The notes under the pieces are model-generated. The model made no database searches, had not been told where the DNA came from, and was given only the letters and a program-made list of their open reading frames with translations. Positions 33,548-44,160 of a stretch of 64,000 nt of DNA are shown here, in pieces. Each line of letters starts with the position of its first letter. Position 1 is the first letter of the stretch. The stretch comes from Branchiostoma floridae (taxonomy: Eukaryota > Chordata > Leptocardii > Amphioxiformes > Branchiostomatidae), in contig NC_049980.1 in the NCBI RefSeq assembly GCF_000003815.2, forward strand, positions 8,947,226 to 9,011,225, in the 5' to 3' direction. The position numbers and the translations under genes are program-made.

Positions 33548-33725
33548 ATTTAATGACTTCTGGGTAGAACCTGATGTTGGGCTCCCCTGTGTCCACACAC
33601 GGCCTAGCCTTGCCATCTGCCTGGATCCCCACATACACGCCCCTACTCTTCACAGACTCTAGAGTCACGCATCCTTCTGAACGGTGCTTCGTCACTTGGA
33701 AGTGACAATATCTGTCACCGATACC
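33548..33725 (-). CDS. Beta-trefoil-like module 2, last exon
   Basis: Acceptor caatatctgcag, donor AAT|gtaagt. Encodes GIGDRYCHFQVTKHRSEGCV, TLESVKSRGVYVGIQADGKA and DTGEPNIRFYPEVIK. Parallel to the module 1 exon at 34974-35147, which shows the two modules arose by tandem duplication. Confidence 0.88.
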
Positions 33726-34175
33726 CTGCAGATATTGTGCAAAATGTATAATCATGAAACAATGCACATGTAGCTGTCATATTAAAAGCATGCAGCATTT
33801 AAACCTACAAACACTGAAGGCAATTTAAGGCACAGATGACAGATTTCCAACCTTACTTTGCAGACACTATTATCAACATATACACAAGGAAAGAAGTCTT
33901 AGGACAGCAGAAACCAGGGCACGCACACTCATAGGACCATGCAATGAGGAGAAACTTCACAGAGAGGACCAAGGGGCCAGTCATTCAAGCACTTAAGCAG
34001 GGAACACACTAAATAGCTCAAATATGACAAAAAATTTATCATTTTTAGTGAAGGGTAAAATATCATCAGTGGATCTAATTTTTAAATGAAAAAATTTTTA
34101 AATGCATTCACATTACAGGCAAATCTTGGTCACCATGTTAGAGAGACTAAAAAAGATGAGGTATATTCAACTCAC

Positions 34176-34391
34176 AAATCCGTCACACTGCCCATCTTTG
34201 ATGCGCAGGTAGCGGTTGGGGAACTCCAGGCTCTCCAACATGCGGACACCTCTCTCCTGGACTTTGATGACGCGGAAGTTGGCCTCCTGGTTGCGCTTGG
34301 CGACGCCCGTACACTGTCCGTCCTCCATGATGGCAAAACACTGGCTGTTACTGCTGTTCAGACGGATGATGCCATCATCTCGGAACACCCC
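34176..34391 (-). CDS. Beta-trefoil-like module 2, first two lobes
   Basis: A 216-nt phase-0 exon, acceptor tctccacag, donor TTT|gtgagt. Encodes GVFRDDGIIRLNSSNSQCFA, IMEDGQCTGVAKRNQEANFR, VIKVQERGVRMLESLEFPNR and YLRIKDGQCDGF. The lobes repeat 'nFrVikv..rgVrmLeSl...rYLrikdG', characteristic of the FGF/fascin-type trefoil fold; this fold call is from pattern only. Confidence 0.88.
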
Positions 34392-34973
34392 CTGTGGAGA
34401 CAACATTTTAAAACATTAAGTCATGAAAGTCTTTCCTGGCAAGACACATTTTAAGCAACACAAAAATCTTACCAACAAATTTTTTGTTTTGGCTCATAAG
34501 TGTCTAACATTTATAACACTTGCATGCCGGTTTGTAACGTTTATGATATTTTCATAGACTGAAGTAACTTTATTAATTAAGCCTTCAATTGGTTCCAGCA
34601 TGTACATGTACATTTTGTATATCAGAGTCTGTATTCTGATCTAAAAGACATATAATGCATTAGCATCTCTTATGACAGAACATATACAGAACACTGTAGG
34701 CCATGACAACAAGGCAACTCTGTCCACTGACCCCCACTATACAGTGGGGTTTTCATGATACACATCAAAGCTGGCAAATAATTCCTATTATACAATTATA
34801 GGACTTTTGATACTGCAGGACTCTCATGTGACAACTAACTTGTCATGCAACCGGCCAGACGTTTGAGTCCAGCGACGCTCTTGAACTAGACTAACAGAAG
34901 CCCTTGAGTCTATAATCATTGAGTGGAGCCCCCCTAGGATGGGACAATAGCAGTACAACATTATAGTCCATAC

Positions 34974-35147
34974 CTTGACATAGACAGAGAACTGGCGTCC
35001 AGGGCCGATGTTTGTCCCCCGTGTGTCAGCAGCCTTCCCATTGGGCATGAAGGTCATGTGCTGGCTGGGGTACTTCACAGACTCCAGCATGATGCAACGG
35101 TCCACTTGAACTTTGACCAAGAACTCACAGAAGGCTCCTCCCTTGCC
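34974..35147 (-). CDS. Beta-trefoil-like module 1, last exon
   Basis: A 174-nt phase-0 exon, acceptor cata-ctag, donor AAG|gtatgg. Encodes GKGGAFCEFLVKVQVD, RCIMLESVKYPSQHMTFMPN, GKAADTRGTNIGPGRQFSVY. The motif C-x-F-x-V...v-L-E-S-V...G-K-A matches the exon at 33548-33725 position by position. Confidence 0.88.
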
Positions 35148-35828
35148 CTAGTATGAAAGCAACATGTCAAATTAGATCATCAAATCAAAATATTATTTTA
35201 AAATATACATGAGGCGATCTGGGTTAAGATTTAATACTTGTTTAGATAAGAAATTAAGACTAGATATTCTTGTCAATAAAATCATGAAGACATTGAGAAA
35301 AAGGACAATGGAAGAACATGTCATTGACTCATTGACACATCATCTGTTGCAGGAAATACATTGGCATGGGATACATACATGTAGGTTAGCAGTAATAATT
35401 TTAATGTACATGCATGAAGATGTCTATGGCACAAGTACTCATATAACATCTCTAACATAAATCATGCATTCTTGTGTCATCATGCTCACACTGCATGTAC
35501 AATGGATTGGGGTCACAGTCACAGACAAGGCAATTCATAAAAAGACAGACTTAGAACTCACAGGATAGGACAGAAAAAATTAACAGAGTACTTGAGAATG
35601 TAAGGACTGAGTGTTCAAAACAAGTTTGAGGTAAAGAAATGACTGATTTTCCTCTATCCTGTGATTTCAGATTTTAAACTTCTTGAAACATCTATTAGAA
35701 AGTTTTGGTTATATTTTATGCTGGTCCTTCTCACTCACAAGTTTGGGGGCACAATCAATTTGAGAATACAAAGGACACAGACAAACACTGATGTAACAGA
35801 CCAAAATCCCTGACCAACTTTAACATAC

Positions 35829-36482
35829 CGGAAGCATAGGCAAGAAGGAAGTGAAATCAGAGTCAGAAGACTTAGGCTCAGTCGAGGTGGACTTGGTTGA
35901 CCAACTCTCCTGCTTTGAGAACCTCTTGCTCTTCATGTGAGGTTCCATACTCTGCCACCTCCTCATTTTCCCCAGCTTTTGAGCCTTGGGAATATGTCCC
36001 ATGTCTGATTTAGACTGTGAGAGTGACAGGACCTGTAGCTGTGAGGATGCATCGTTTTTTGGCAGAGAGAACCGGTGTAAGCGTCTAAGGCTCTTTCCTC
36101 CGGGGCTAGTCCGCTTAGGCGGTGGTTTCGGGGCTGGAAATGGGACTGATTTATTGAGAGGTGGGGGGGATAGGACAGGCGGCATGGGTGACTCGGGGCG
36201 TAACGATCTATCACCCGGAGGGACAGGGGTTTTTGCACGTTGCAAACCTTGTATAGGTTGCAAATTTCCAGCAAGCAGCTGATTGTTATGGTCTATTGTT
36301 ATGGGAATGTCTTCAGGCGTAGGGGTCTCCTCACGGTCATCGGGACATTCGACCATGAAAGAACCACTGATAGCTGAGTGCCGCAGCTCGGGAGTGGTGG
36401 CGGACGATTTAGACATGAGAGATTCGCGATCAAAGTCAGAGCTGAAGACTTCGTTCTGCTCAAGGGAATTGTCCTGAAGAAG
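35829..36482 (-). CDS. 218-residue low-complexity cassette exon inside the first beta-trefoil
   Basis: A 654-nt phase-0/phase-0 exon with acceptor cttcacttcctag and donor CCG|gtatgt. It starts LLQDNSLEQNEVFSSDF and continues as a disordered Pro/Ser/Lys-rich stretch (PMPPVLSPPPLNKSVPFPAP, GHIPKAQKLGKMRRWQSMEP), ending DFTSFLPMLP. Skipping it rejoins VLGQ to GKGG in frame, restoring a continuous trefoil loop, so it is probably alternatively spliced. The many SP/TP sites suggest phosphorylation; this is inference. Confidence 0.84.
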
Positions 36483-37098
36483 CTAGGAAGTGAAGAAGGA
36501 GAAGTGAGAAAAGAAAAACATTAGTCAGAGTCAGAGAAACAGAAGAAAGTTGAATCTTTTTAGGGTCTAAAGAAAAATTGTGACCATTCCATGCAGAGGT
36601 GTGTTCCAGTTTTAAATCCTCACAATCACGCATTATTTTTCAATACTCTCCAAGCAGAAGTTGGGCATTCTATTTCATCCAGTTTTCTTTATGTTGGCTG
36701 GTATTGGCTGGTGTCCGACATAGGAAAATGGGGCAAAATCCAAACCCCAACAAAAATGGCTAAAAACACATCAAATACAGCTGGAGCCAAACCTCTGCTT
36801 TCAGAGTAACTATTTAAAAGGTGATAATTTAATAGGCTAAAGATATAGAATACCAAGGAGCAGAAATTTTGATATGACACTTTGATATTCTACACTTTAA
36901 TGAGGTTTGAAAATTGTAGGACTAGCATATAGCCTGATAGTATGTCAGACTAAAAACACTAATATCTGACATGCTTAGACTATCAAATATGTTGTACAGA
37001 AAATTCCTTGACAGTTATGAATAAATCAAATTGCAGCTATAAGCTATAACAGTCTTATCTGTGACATGGCAAACTGTGGTACAGCACAGTAGACCTAC

Positions 37099-37202
37099 CT
37101 GGCCTAGTACTCTGTTCTGGTCCACAGCAAGGTGATATGCAGGGTTGGGCACACTGCTGAAGACACGAACATTGTTCTTTCTCTTCACAACCTCAAACAC
37201 AC
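37099..37202 (-). CDS. Beta-trefoil-like module 1, second exon
   Basis: Acceptor tctgttcag, donor CAG|gtaggt. Encodes VFEVVKRKNNVRVFSSVPNP and AYHLAVDQNRVLGQ. The pattern F-x-V-x-K...V-R-x-x-S-x...Y-L-x-V-D-x-x...G repeats in every later lobe of this region. Confidence 0.86.
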
Positions 37203-37979
37203 CTGAACAGAACATACACAGGACATTCAATAATTTACTTACCAATATCATTTACCTGCATGACTTTTAGCATTTTTTCTCATTTTCATAAAAGCTCTGC
37301 ATAAAGCTTTGAAATAAATGTGAGGATTGATGCCTTGTAAAATGTCCTTGCATTGTGAGTTAGAGACAACATTGTCCAAAGATATTTAATATGACGTACT
37401 GTGAAATATGTTTGGCTAAGGCTAAATCCTAGTAATTTGCGCACCTTAGAAAACCTGGCAGGGCCTTTATCTTAGGGAAACACATGTTGCCACGCTTTCC
37501 AAAGTGTATTCATCTTAACATTTTCCACAATAAATCTTAGCAATAAAGTGAAAAAAGTAGCAATTTTGGCAACAAAAAAAGTTTTTTTTAGTTTCAAAAT
37601 AACCCTGAAAACAATTGAATGTGAATCCTGAGTAAAGCAACAGCTTCTCTACAGGCAGGTCTTACCCATGGCTAAAAACTTTTTCCTGCATACCAGACAA
37701 ATTTTACCTTCACCACCCTGAATTTAGAAAGTATGAATCATACTATTGTTCATGACCCATTGCTATCTTTATTATAATTATTATCATCATTATTGCCATT
37801 TTGCCTTTCATACTTTAAAGGTCGTTACAGTCAATCCGCATACAGATGTACATCATAGGACATTTATGTATAAAACCCATTACATGGACTAATGCAGGTT
37901 ATAGGTGCAGGAAGACACCAGAAATACATGCACAGCTCTAATTTTACCTGCACTAATGGTATTACGAGCCCTGTCTTAC

Positions 37980-38109
37980 CATAGTTATCCCGGAGGTCGC
38001 CATAGGCATCCACGGATGCATCAGTCTTGATGCGCACAGCCTTGTGCGTCGCTTTACTGAACAGCACAATGTGATTCCCCCGCTGGAACTTCCACTTTTC
38101 CAGCTCCCA
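37980..38109 (-). CDS. Beta-trefoil-like module 1, first exon
   Basis: Acceptor ttgctgatattcag, donor ATG|gtaaga. Encodes WELEKWKFQRGNHIVLFSKA, then THKAVRIKTDASVDAYGD and LRDNY: alternating strand and turn with G-N-H-I-V-L and V-R-I-K motifs. The open frame runs upstream through the intron to an ATG at 38145, so an alternative first exon starting MATFNTLLADIQ is also possible. Confidence 0.82.
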
Positions 38110-38509
38110 CTGAATATCAGCAAGAAGGGTGTTAAATGTTGCCATGCTGTGCTGCTATAATGGTTTGGTAAGGAAATTCCTCCAAACTGACTTGTACGTT
38201 TTCATGCATTTGATAAAACATCCATTGTTTGTACCCTCACAGGTGCGTGAGACAATGTTACATGTACGTGGTAGCCATGGTGAAAAACGTGTTGGAGACA
38301 ACTTGGAGGAGTTAGTTAACAGTGAAAATTTAGAAACGGATGTTTGAGAGAACTTTGACATTTGCAGGCAGTGATGTTGTACTATTGATCAGAAACATAT
38401 GCTTGAGACAAGTTGGAGAAAGATGTTAAGACTCAAGCCAACACCAAGCAGCTGCAACTGTCAACTGATAGAACAATGCAGCAAGTGAAGTATAGTATAC
38501 ATAGCTTAC

Positions 38510-38532
38510 CATTTCTTTTTCCTTGACGTTAC
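38510..38532 (-). CDS. 23-nt microexon before the beta-trefoil region
   Basis: Acceptor tttttgcccattcag, donor ATG|gtaagc. Encodes RNVKEKEM when joined to the C left by the previous exon, and ends in phase 0, as the next exon requires (WELEKWKF). Without it the two flanking exons are out of frame, so it should be constitutive in any transcript crossing this point. Confidence 0.75.
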
Positions 38533-40267
38533 CTGAATGGGCAAAAACGTTATCATAATTAGTGCGACTATGGAAAACTAAGCACTGTCTTCGTCAATCA
38601 TATCGACAATCGTCATCTACTTATCCGTCATTGTGGTCATACAAACAAGCTAATGGATATCAGATATCATGTAGAATCTCCCTACTATTCTAAAGACATT
38701 GTACTGTTCAAGTGAGAAGACATAGCGGTCAGAATGTGGACTTGTATCCAACATCCTAACATTCAGCACCAAGGACAAGGACAGTCTTTCCTGAACAGTA
38801 AACTTGACTAACACATCTTCTACTACACCTACCAACACTTCTTCAACCCTCCTAGTGTCACAGAATAAGGGTACAGAATATACTCTGACACTGCAATGAT
38901 TCAACTACAATAACTACTGACATGCAATCAAACATCTACATGTACATGTACCAGGGTCTGTACAACCTGAAAAAAATCCTACAGACTCCAAACTGCAATG
39001 AATGATTCTGAATGCTCTCTGCATCCTAGAATTTCTGAAGACTTTGCAAATGAAGTTTGTCAAATACATCTAGTGCATGTACAAAGTTTCCAGAAATTTT
39101 AGAAGCCAGTCAAGACCCATTTTTGGATTTTGAGATATGTACATACCCTGATCAACACCATAGTACACGTATATAGAAACCTTGACCCCAATATCCACCT
39201 CTGTTGTCAACACTACCTCTACTTTCAGCACAGCAAGACATGACACAACAATCATCACTAGCTACAGAAGGCTTCTTTTCATTCTAATTCTACGAACAAC
39301 CGAGAAGTCATTCAACTACTGTTTTGTTTTCTCTACTTTCTCCAAGAACCTCACGTTGTTTGTGTTTTGACTGCTTAAGCAGGATGGCCCTTACTGCACC
39401 GTACCGCACAAACTCTGTTGAACAAAAAACCACAGCACGCAATGTACATTCAAGCCTTCTTATCTAAAAAAAAAACATTAGTCAAGCAGCCATATAAGCT
39501 CACCTCTCAGCCCTACATTTTTTCTGCCTTCATCCTACGTAACCTTTTGTCTACACGGGGGGATAATTTGCTACGACAAGATAAAACCATGATGGTGGTA
39601 AATAATGGAACAGGCTTTTGAAGAAAAATTAGCTGGATTTCCTCTGTCTAGCAGGAAGCAAACTCATTTTAACTTTGCTCAAAAGCCTGATTACAAAGTA
39701 AGGACTTAGTTGGTAGAGCGGGAGGGGGGCAGAAAGGCTTTATTTATGTTGGGGATAGTTGGGACGTTGTCTAGTCTCTTTCCTGCATATTAACGGTTGT
39801 CAAAGGCCAGAACGGAAGCTAAATGCCTCTCACGTATATCCATGCAGACAGACAGGCTGTCTGTCAATGCTCTATGGATGATTGCTTGGATGATTGCTTG
39901 AAATGACTCTGTTTTATTATAGGGAGGATGTACTGAAATTGTTTCCTTCGTGCATGACAAATAGCACTAAAGGTTTCCGTGGAAGAGGATTTTATAAACC
40001 ATGGGAAGGGAGTATCATATGGGGTTCAGGAGAAATGGCACGCTTGAACAAGTAATTCTTCTTCTTACACGCTATACAAAGTTAGGGCATGGGTTGAAGA
40101 TGTGAGCTGATATGGCACAATTCTTGCTTTTACTCCGCATCCACAATAAACAGATAACTCAAACTAATTTCATGCAAATGTGTCACACACAAATTGAATG
40201 AAATTACTTCAAGTTATTTGAATATTGAACTGCCTCTGTGGAACCATGGGATGTGTTAGGTACTCAC
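38533..40267. other. 1.7-kb intron, no gene recognised
   Basis: AT-rich; contains one RE1-like motif (38762) and a G-rich patch at 39720-39731. Short open frames have no family resemblance. Confidence 0.5.
38762..38782 (+). promoter_or_regulatory. RE1-like motif
   Basis: TTCAGCACCAAGGACAAGG; identical 16-mer core to other copies in the window. Confidence 0.35.
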
Positions 40268-40338
40268 GCGTCATTGGCTGGTCCTCTACCAGGAGCTCTC
40301 GCACAATTTTCCCATCATCCTCTCCTTCATCCAGCCAC
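40268..40338 (-). CDS. PLAT 2, final exon with RWLDE motif
   Basis: Begins in the split Arg codon: RWLDEGEDDGKIVRELLVED, then QPMT, with donor CGC|gtgagt leaving one base (phase 1). The next exon must therefore enter two bases into a codon, which the 23-nt microexon does. Confidence 0.9.
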
Positions 40339-40699
40339 CTATTGTTCAAATGCAAAAAAATGTGATTGGCTGGAATTGTTTGGCTGTTCACAGAACTGCT
40401 CCTTTGAACTAATCAAACAGGAAAGCTCATTACATGCATCATGTGGCACTCGCAACATTTTATCAGTCACCCAGAGTTAATGTTATGTTTTTATGTGAAC
40501 ACTGGCTCTTATAGGGTACAGCTTTAAACAATACCCACTATTTGAGTGAAGACCTAAAAGCAAGTGCAGTGACATGCATTATTTTAGCCTACCATTAATC
40601 ACGAGGCATCTAAAGGCAAATTTGATAAACGACTGATACTAGAAATGTGCTTTGAAAAAAAATTAGTAATTTTTCAAAACTTCAGCTAGAATTTCTTAC

Positions 40700-40778
40700 C
40701 TTTCACAAGGGAAGACAAATTCACGAGGTGCTCCCTTGGACTCCTTCATCACTACTTTGTCTAGGAACCAGCCTGCAC
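40700..40778 (-). CDS. PLAT 2, third exon
   Basis: Encodes AGWFLDKVVMKESKGAP then REFVFPCE with a split Arg codon at the donor AAG|gtaaga. The acceptor lies against a poly-G run on the plus strand (40782-40801), so its pyrimidine tract on the transcript is unusually C-rich. Confidence 0.92.
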
Positions 40779-40781
40779 CTG

Positions 40782-40801
40782 TGGGTGGGGGGGGGGGGGG
40801 G
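40782..40801. repeat. Poly-G run beside a splice acceptor
   Basis: gtgggtggggg... with about 15 G, four bases from the PLAT 2 third exon. Confidence 0.9.
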
Positions 40802-41278
40802 ATAAAACATGGAGGTGTTACATACATGCACTATTAGTCAATCGGTTTGTTCAGAATCTGGACAAAAGTCGATTTTGTTGCAAGTAGTACAAATTCATCG
40901 ACAGAAGTACAGGGTGCTCAGTGTGCCATATCTATATCGGTATATGTATCTACAAGCTGGGACATGTATAACCACCCTTTGGCATAACATATGAGCTTCT
41001 CACACGCACTGGCTATATCATCATGATCAGTGACCTGTCACAACTAACCTTTCCACATCTAACTGTAGGTGCTGTTCAAATCTGTCTACTGTAGATGCCC
41101 CTACACTACTTGGAAGCAATAAGTGTTCACTCTATGTTACTTCTAGGGGAACAGGATTTCTTGAATCTTCTCGGTATCTCTGGTACTTTAAGGTACAATG
41201 TATGACTATGTGCATCATGCATGTATTGCATTGCATTGGGTGCTTAACAGAATTGGTTTAGTGAAAAATCATCTTTAC

Positions 41279-41357
41279 CTAGTCCAGTCCCATCATGGCC
41301 AATGATGACCTTCTTGAGGTTGCCAAGGTGAACAGCTTCTACATAGAACACATCCAC
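41279..41357 (-). CDS. PLAT 2, second exon
   Basis: A 79-nt exon, phase 0 in and 1 out. Encodes VDVFYVEAVHLGNLKKVIIG then HDGTGL, the standard type B middle exon. Confidence 0.92.
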
Positions 41358-42030
41358 CTAGACCCACAGGTAAAACAGTGGGTTAAGTAACAGTAAAACA
41401 TTATGAAAATTAAAGAACTTGGCCCATAAGCATAATGTTTTTATCACAAACATTAGCCGATATGAACTGTTATTTAAAGGGACGTTATCATTGATATGTG
41501 TGAACTCTCCCTTGTAATATGATATACAATTCAGCCTTTAGGCTGCAATGTTTTACAAATAAATCATTCTTCTCCTTCATTTTCTGTAGAATACAAGTCA
41601 CTTATCATTATTTCTAGCTCTTCTTTTTCATCCTGAATGGCTGCACTGTTTTCTGATTAACTTCTCATTTGTAGTCATTAGCTTGAATTGTTATTAGATA
41701 TCTACCATACAACAACAGACTGCTAGAGTGAATGACTTCCTAGTACTTCAAAAGGATCTAATTTACAAGGCTTTTCAAAGACGTCAGTGAGGTAGTACAC
41801 ATGCAAGAACATGACACCAGTACTAAGTGCTGCTTCCTAATTAGCTGTATTTTTAGAGCATTGACGAAAGTAGGACTCTAACACATTAAAGATTCATGAA
41901 AAGGGTATTAGTGCTTCACATGAATTCAATTTAGTAACCTCAGTCAAGTGATTCAAGCATATTCTTTTCGAAAGCACTCAGGACTATGGAGAGTTATGGG
42001 ATACTTGGTAGGGAAGTAATATGATCCCAC

Positions 42031-42182
42031 CTGTCCTTTCTCAAAGAGAATAGCCTTCTTCCCTTTGTGTAGCAGCCTGGGGCCGGTGTCTCCTCTCTCA
42101 CCATAGACTGTGATGTACACATTGGCATCTGTCCCAGCATTCCACACATCACCAGTGTATACTGCACACTGGTACTTTAGGA
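42031..42182 (-). CDS. PLAT 2 (type B), first exon
   Basis: Encodes LKYQCAVYTGDVWNAGTDAN, VYITVYGERGDTGPRLLHKG and the ending LFEKGQ. Intact TGD...AGTDANV loop, typical of type B. Acceptor gtttcacag, donor CAG|gtggga. Confidence 0.92.
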
Positions 42183-42389
42183 CTGTGAAACGGTTTAAAA
42201 GTTTATTAATTCCCAACCTACAATAAAAACTGAGAAAACAAGTAATTTTGACACAGTCATCCCATCTTTGAATGAATATTATGTAGTATTGTTCAGCTGG
42301 CATCAGATCCTTCATCTTTTTCATATCTTCTTCATGACTTTGAATTGACCTTGCGTTAGTAGACATTTTCCGAATCATTTTTTCATTCT

Positions 42390-42530
42390 ACGGCATATGT
42401 TTGGCTGCTCATTTTGCAGTTGCTTTGTACGATTTACAGTTTGGTTAAAAACTTTTTTAATTTTTGGAAATGGCCCAAACTTGGGGCTCACACGGATGTC
42501 ATGCATATAATCAACATGGCCTTAGGTAAA
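42390..42530 (-). mobile_element. MITE family 3, copy 2
   Basis: Inverse of 29313-29395 (gtacgatttacagttt; gcagttgctttg) with the end atgtcatgcatataatcaac. Confidence 0.55.
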
Positions 42531-42554
42531 TAGAGCTTGTTATTGTTTACTTAC

Positions 42555-42687
42555 TTGGGAGAATTGGTTCCCCATCCCTGTAGACCGGCAGCTCCCGACA
42601 CACCTCCCCATCATCCTCATCCCGAGCCATCCACCGCTCCACTGGGAACTGGAACTGTTCTTTGGTGTTTGCATCCTCCATATGGAT
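42555..42687 (-). CDS. PLAT 1, third exon
   Basis: A 133-nt exon, donor CCAA|gtaagt. Encodes IHMEDANTKEQFQF, then VERWMARDEDDGEVCRELP (Met replaces the usual Leu after Trp) and GEPILP. A decayed tandem copy of part of it lies just upstream at 42753-42860. Confidence 0.9.
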
Positions 42688-42752
42688 CTGACAGGCAAAC
42701 ATAATGTCATTAGCATTGATGTATGTTTATTCAAGATACGGTAAACATCACA

Positions 42753-42860
42753 ACATCATCCCGACTGATCCACCCTACACTGGGAACTGGAACTGCTCTT
42801 TGGTGTTTGCATCCTCCATGTGGATCTAACAACAGAACATAATTTCATAAGCACTGAAAG
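42753..42860 (-). pseudogene. Decayed tandem copy of the PLAT 1 third exon
   Basis: About 108 bp matches the real exon and its intron flank (42612-42720) at roughly 85%. The acceptor AG and sixteen codons (IHMEDANTKEQFQFPV) survive, then the Glu codon has become TAG. The rest of the exon and the donor are missing. Confidence 0.85.
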
Positions 42861-43038
42861 AGTGCTGGATTGTGTACATGGTTGATTATGGGGCTCATTA
42901 TCAACTATGAACACTTCTTTACATGTACATGATTTTCCATTATCTTGGGTCATGCCATCACTGTCTATAACAATATCCAAGCAGTATGAACCCCAATTGA
43001 CAGAAACATCATTTTCATTACATATAATTAACACTCAC

Positions 43039-43125
43039 CTCTCTACAGTACCATGCAGGAGATGCTCCACTGTCGTCATGTCCTATCCTAACTTTGTAGA
43101 CTTCCCCTATGTTGCCTGCAGATAG
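43039..43125 (-). CDS. PLAT 1, second exon
   Basis: An 87-nt phase-0 exon, acceptor gcatctgcag, donor GAG|gtgagt. Encodes GNIGEVYKVRIGHDDSGASP then AWYCRE, the conserved IGEIYKIRIGHD...WFLE core of a type A domain. Confidence 0.9.
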
Positions 43126-43297
43126 CTGCAGATGCGAAACAGAGATAGAAATACAACATTTAGTAAAAGCAATTGAGTGAGGCTATGTTTTGTAAAACCA
43201 GAAGTTCATTTTATCTTTAGCTAACAAAGGTTCACTATTAAGCCATCGAATAATGTACACAATGTATAACTGTTGTTCTTAAAGTCAGGGCATTCAA

Positions 43298-43430
43298 GGT
43301 TATCGCATTGACAGACGATAGTTTCAAATTGCAATAGTTTAAAATATACATATAATTGTTCTTTGAAACCACTGTTTGTCAACTAGATATCCCTAAAATA
43401 TTGTTTTAACAACAGATATTGGTTATACAC
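43298..43430. mobile_element. MITE family 2, copy 2
   Basis: gttatcgcattgacagacga ... tttgaaaccactgtttgtc and tagatatccctaaaata, then caacagatattggttat. Confidence 0.6.
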
Positions 43431-43592
43431 CACTGGGAACTAGCACTACATTTTTACACAGCAAGGACAAAGTCTGAGCCCTTACACTTTGATTTTGCGC
43501 TTTAGCTTGCTAAATATTAATAAATGAGAACATTGTCACAAACAACAGATTTCTCACGACCAAAGGCATAAAAAAAACAAGGAGGCACTTAC

Positions 43593-43756
43593 AGTGAACT
43601 CATCTTCATTCCCCCTCTCAAACAGCATGCCATCCCCTCCTCCTAGTGACAGTGGTCCAGAGTTGGTCCTGTCTCCGTAGACTGTCAGGGTCACGTGAGC
43701 ATCCGTACCAGAGTTGGGATAGTCTCCCGTGTGGACCCACACTCTGAACTTGCCCT
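43593..43756 (-). CDS. PLAT 1 (type A), first exon
   Basis: Acceptor tttttacag, donor ACT|gtaagt. Encodes GKFRVWVHTGDYPNSGTDAH and VTLTVYGDRTNSGPLSLGGG, ending DEFT: strands 1-4 of a PLAT sandwich with the TGD...GTDA loop intact. Takes one base from upstream; the A left by the DCX exon gives Lys (KSKGKF). Confidence 0.9.
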
Positions 43757-44029
43757 CTGTAAAAACACAGAAAGGGATATCAGAAAGGTTTTAGTGACTA
43801 TTTTCTAAGAAATAAGACAATTCCCTACATCATAAATCCCGTCTTGGAATAGCAATAGCACCTGCAAAATGAAATTATGATTTGAAGAGTTTTGTGTTAA
43901 TGTTTTCATAATGAGAATACCATACACTATAAAAGCCCTAACTCAGAAAGCTCATAACCCTTGATTCAGTAAGATCACGTTACCCAACTTTCTAAGAAGT
44001 GTACAATGAAATACGCCGAAAAGTAGTTT

Positions 44030-44160
44030 CTCAAGCAACTGGATATGATTTTGGAAACGGTCAGACATTTCAAACAACATCTGTTGTTTCTTGTCAGTCC
44101 TTCTTCCCACTGGAAATAGACTGTGACTGTTTCCAAAATCATATCCAGTTGCTTGAGTAT
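44030..44160. mobile_element. Full palindromic MITE family 1
   Basis: Arms at 44031-44063 and 44125-44157 (tcaagcaactggatatgatt...) are near-perfect inverted copies of 33 bases around a 61-base loop. Confidence 0.75.

Larger units (their letters stand above)
13..43592 (-). other. Introns of the PLAT array in which nothing was recognised
   Basis: Introns over 300 bases with no feature I can support: 13-447, 527-959, 1039-1619, 3976-4458, 6398-6790, 8441-8895, 9060-9622, 12387-14054, 15145-15671, 16714-17056, 18854-19339, 20113-20533, 22638-22989, 25303-25683, 25848-26931, 29842-30359, 30493-31216, 31304-31859, 31878-32309, 33726-34175, 34392-34973, 35148-35828, 36483-37098, 37203-37979, 38110-38509, 40339-40699, 40779-41278 and 41358-42030. 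All are AT-rich with occasional acatgt strings. Confidence 0.6.

Noticed and set aside
35986..36282. Plus-strand Gly/Arg-rich frame
   Set aside because: Antisense of the Pro-rich cassette exon.
42753..42860. Functional mutually exclusive exon
   Set aside because: Lacks the second half and a donor and has an in-frame TAG; treated as a relic.
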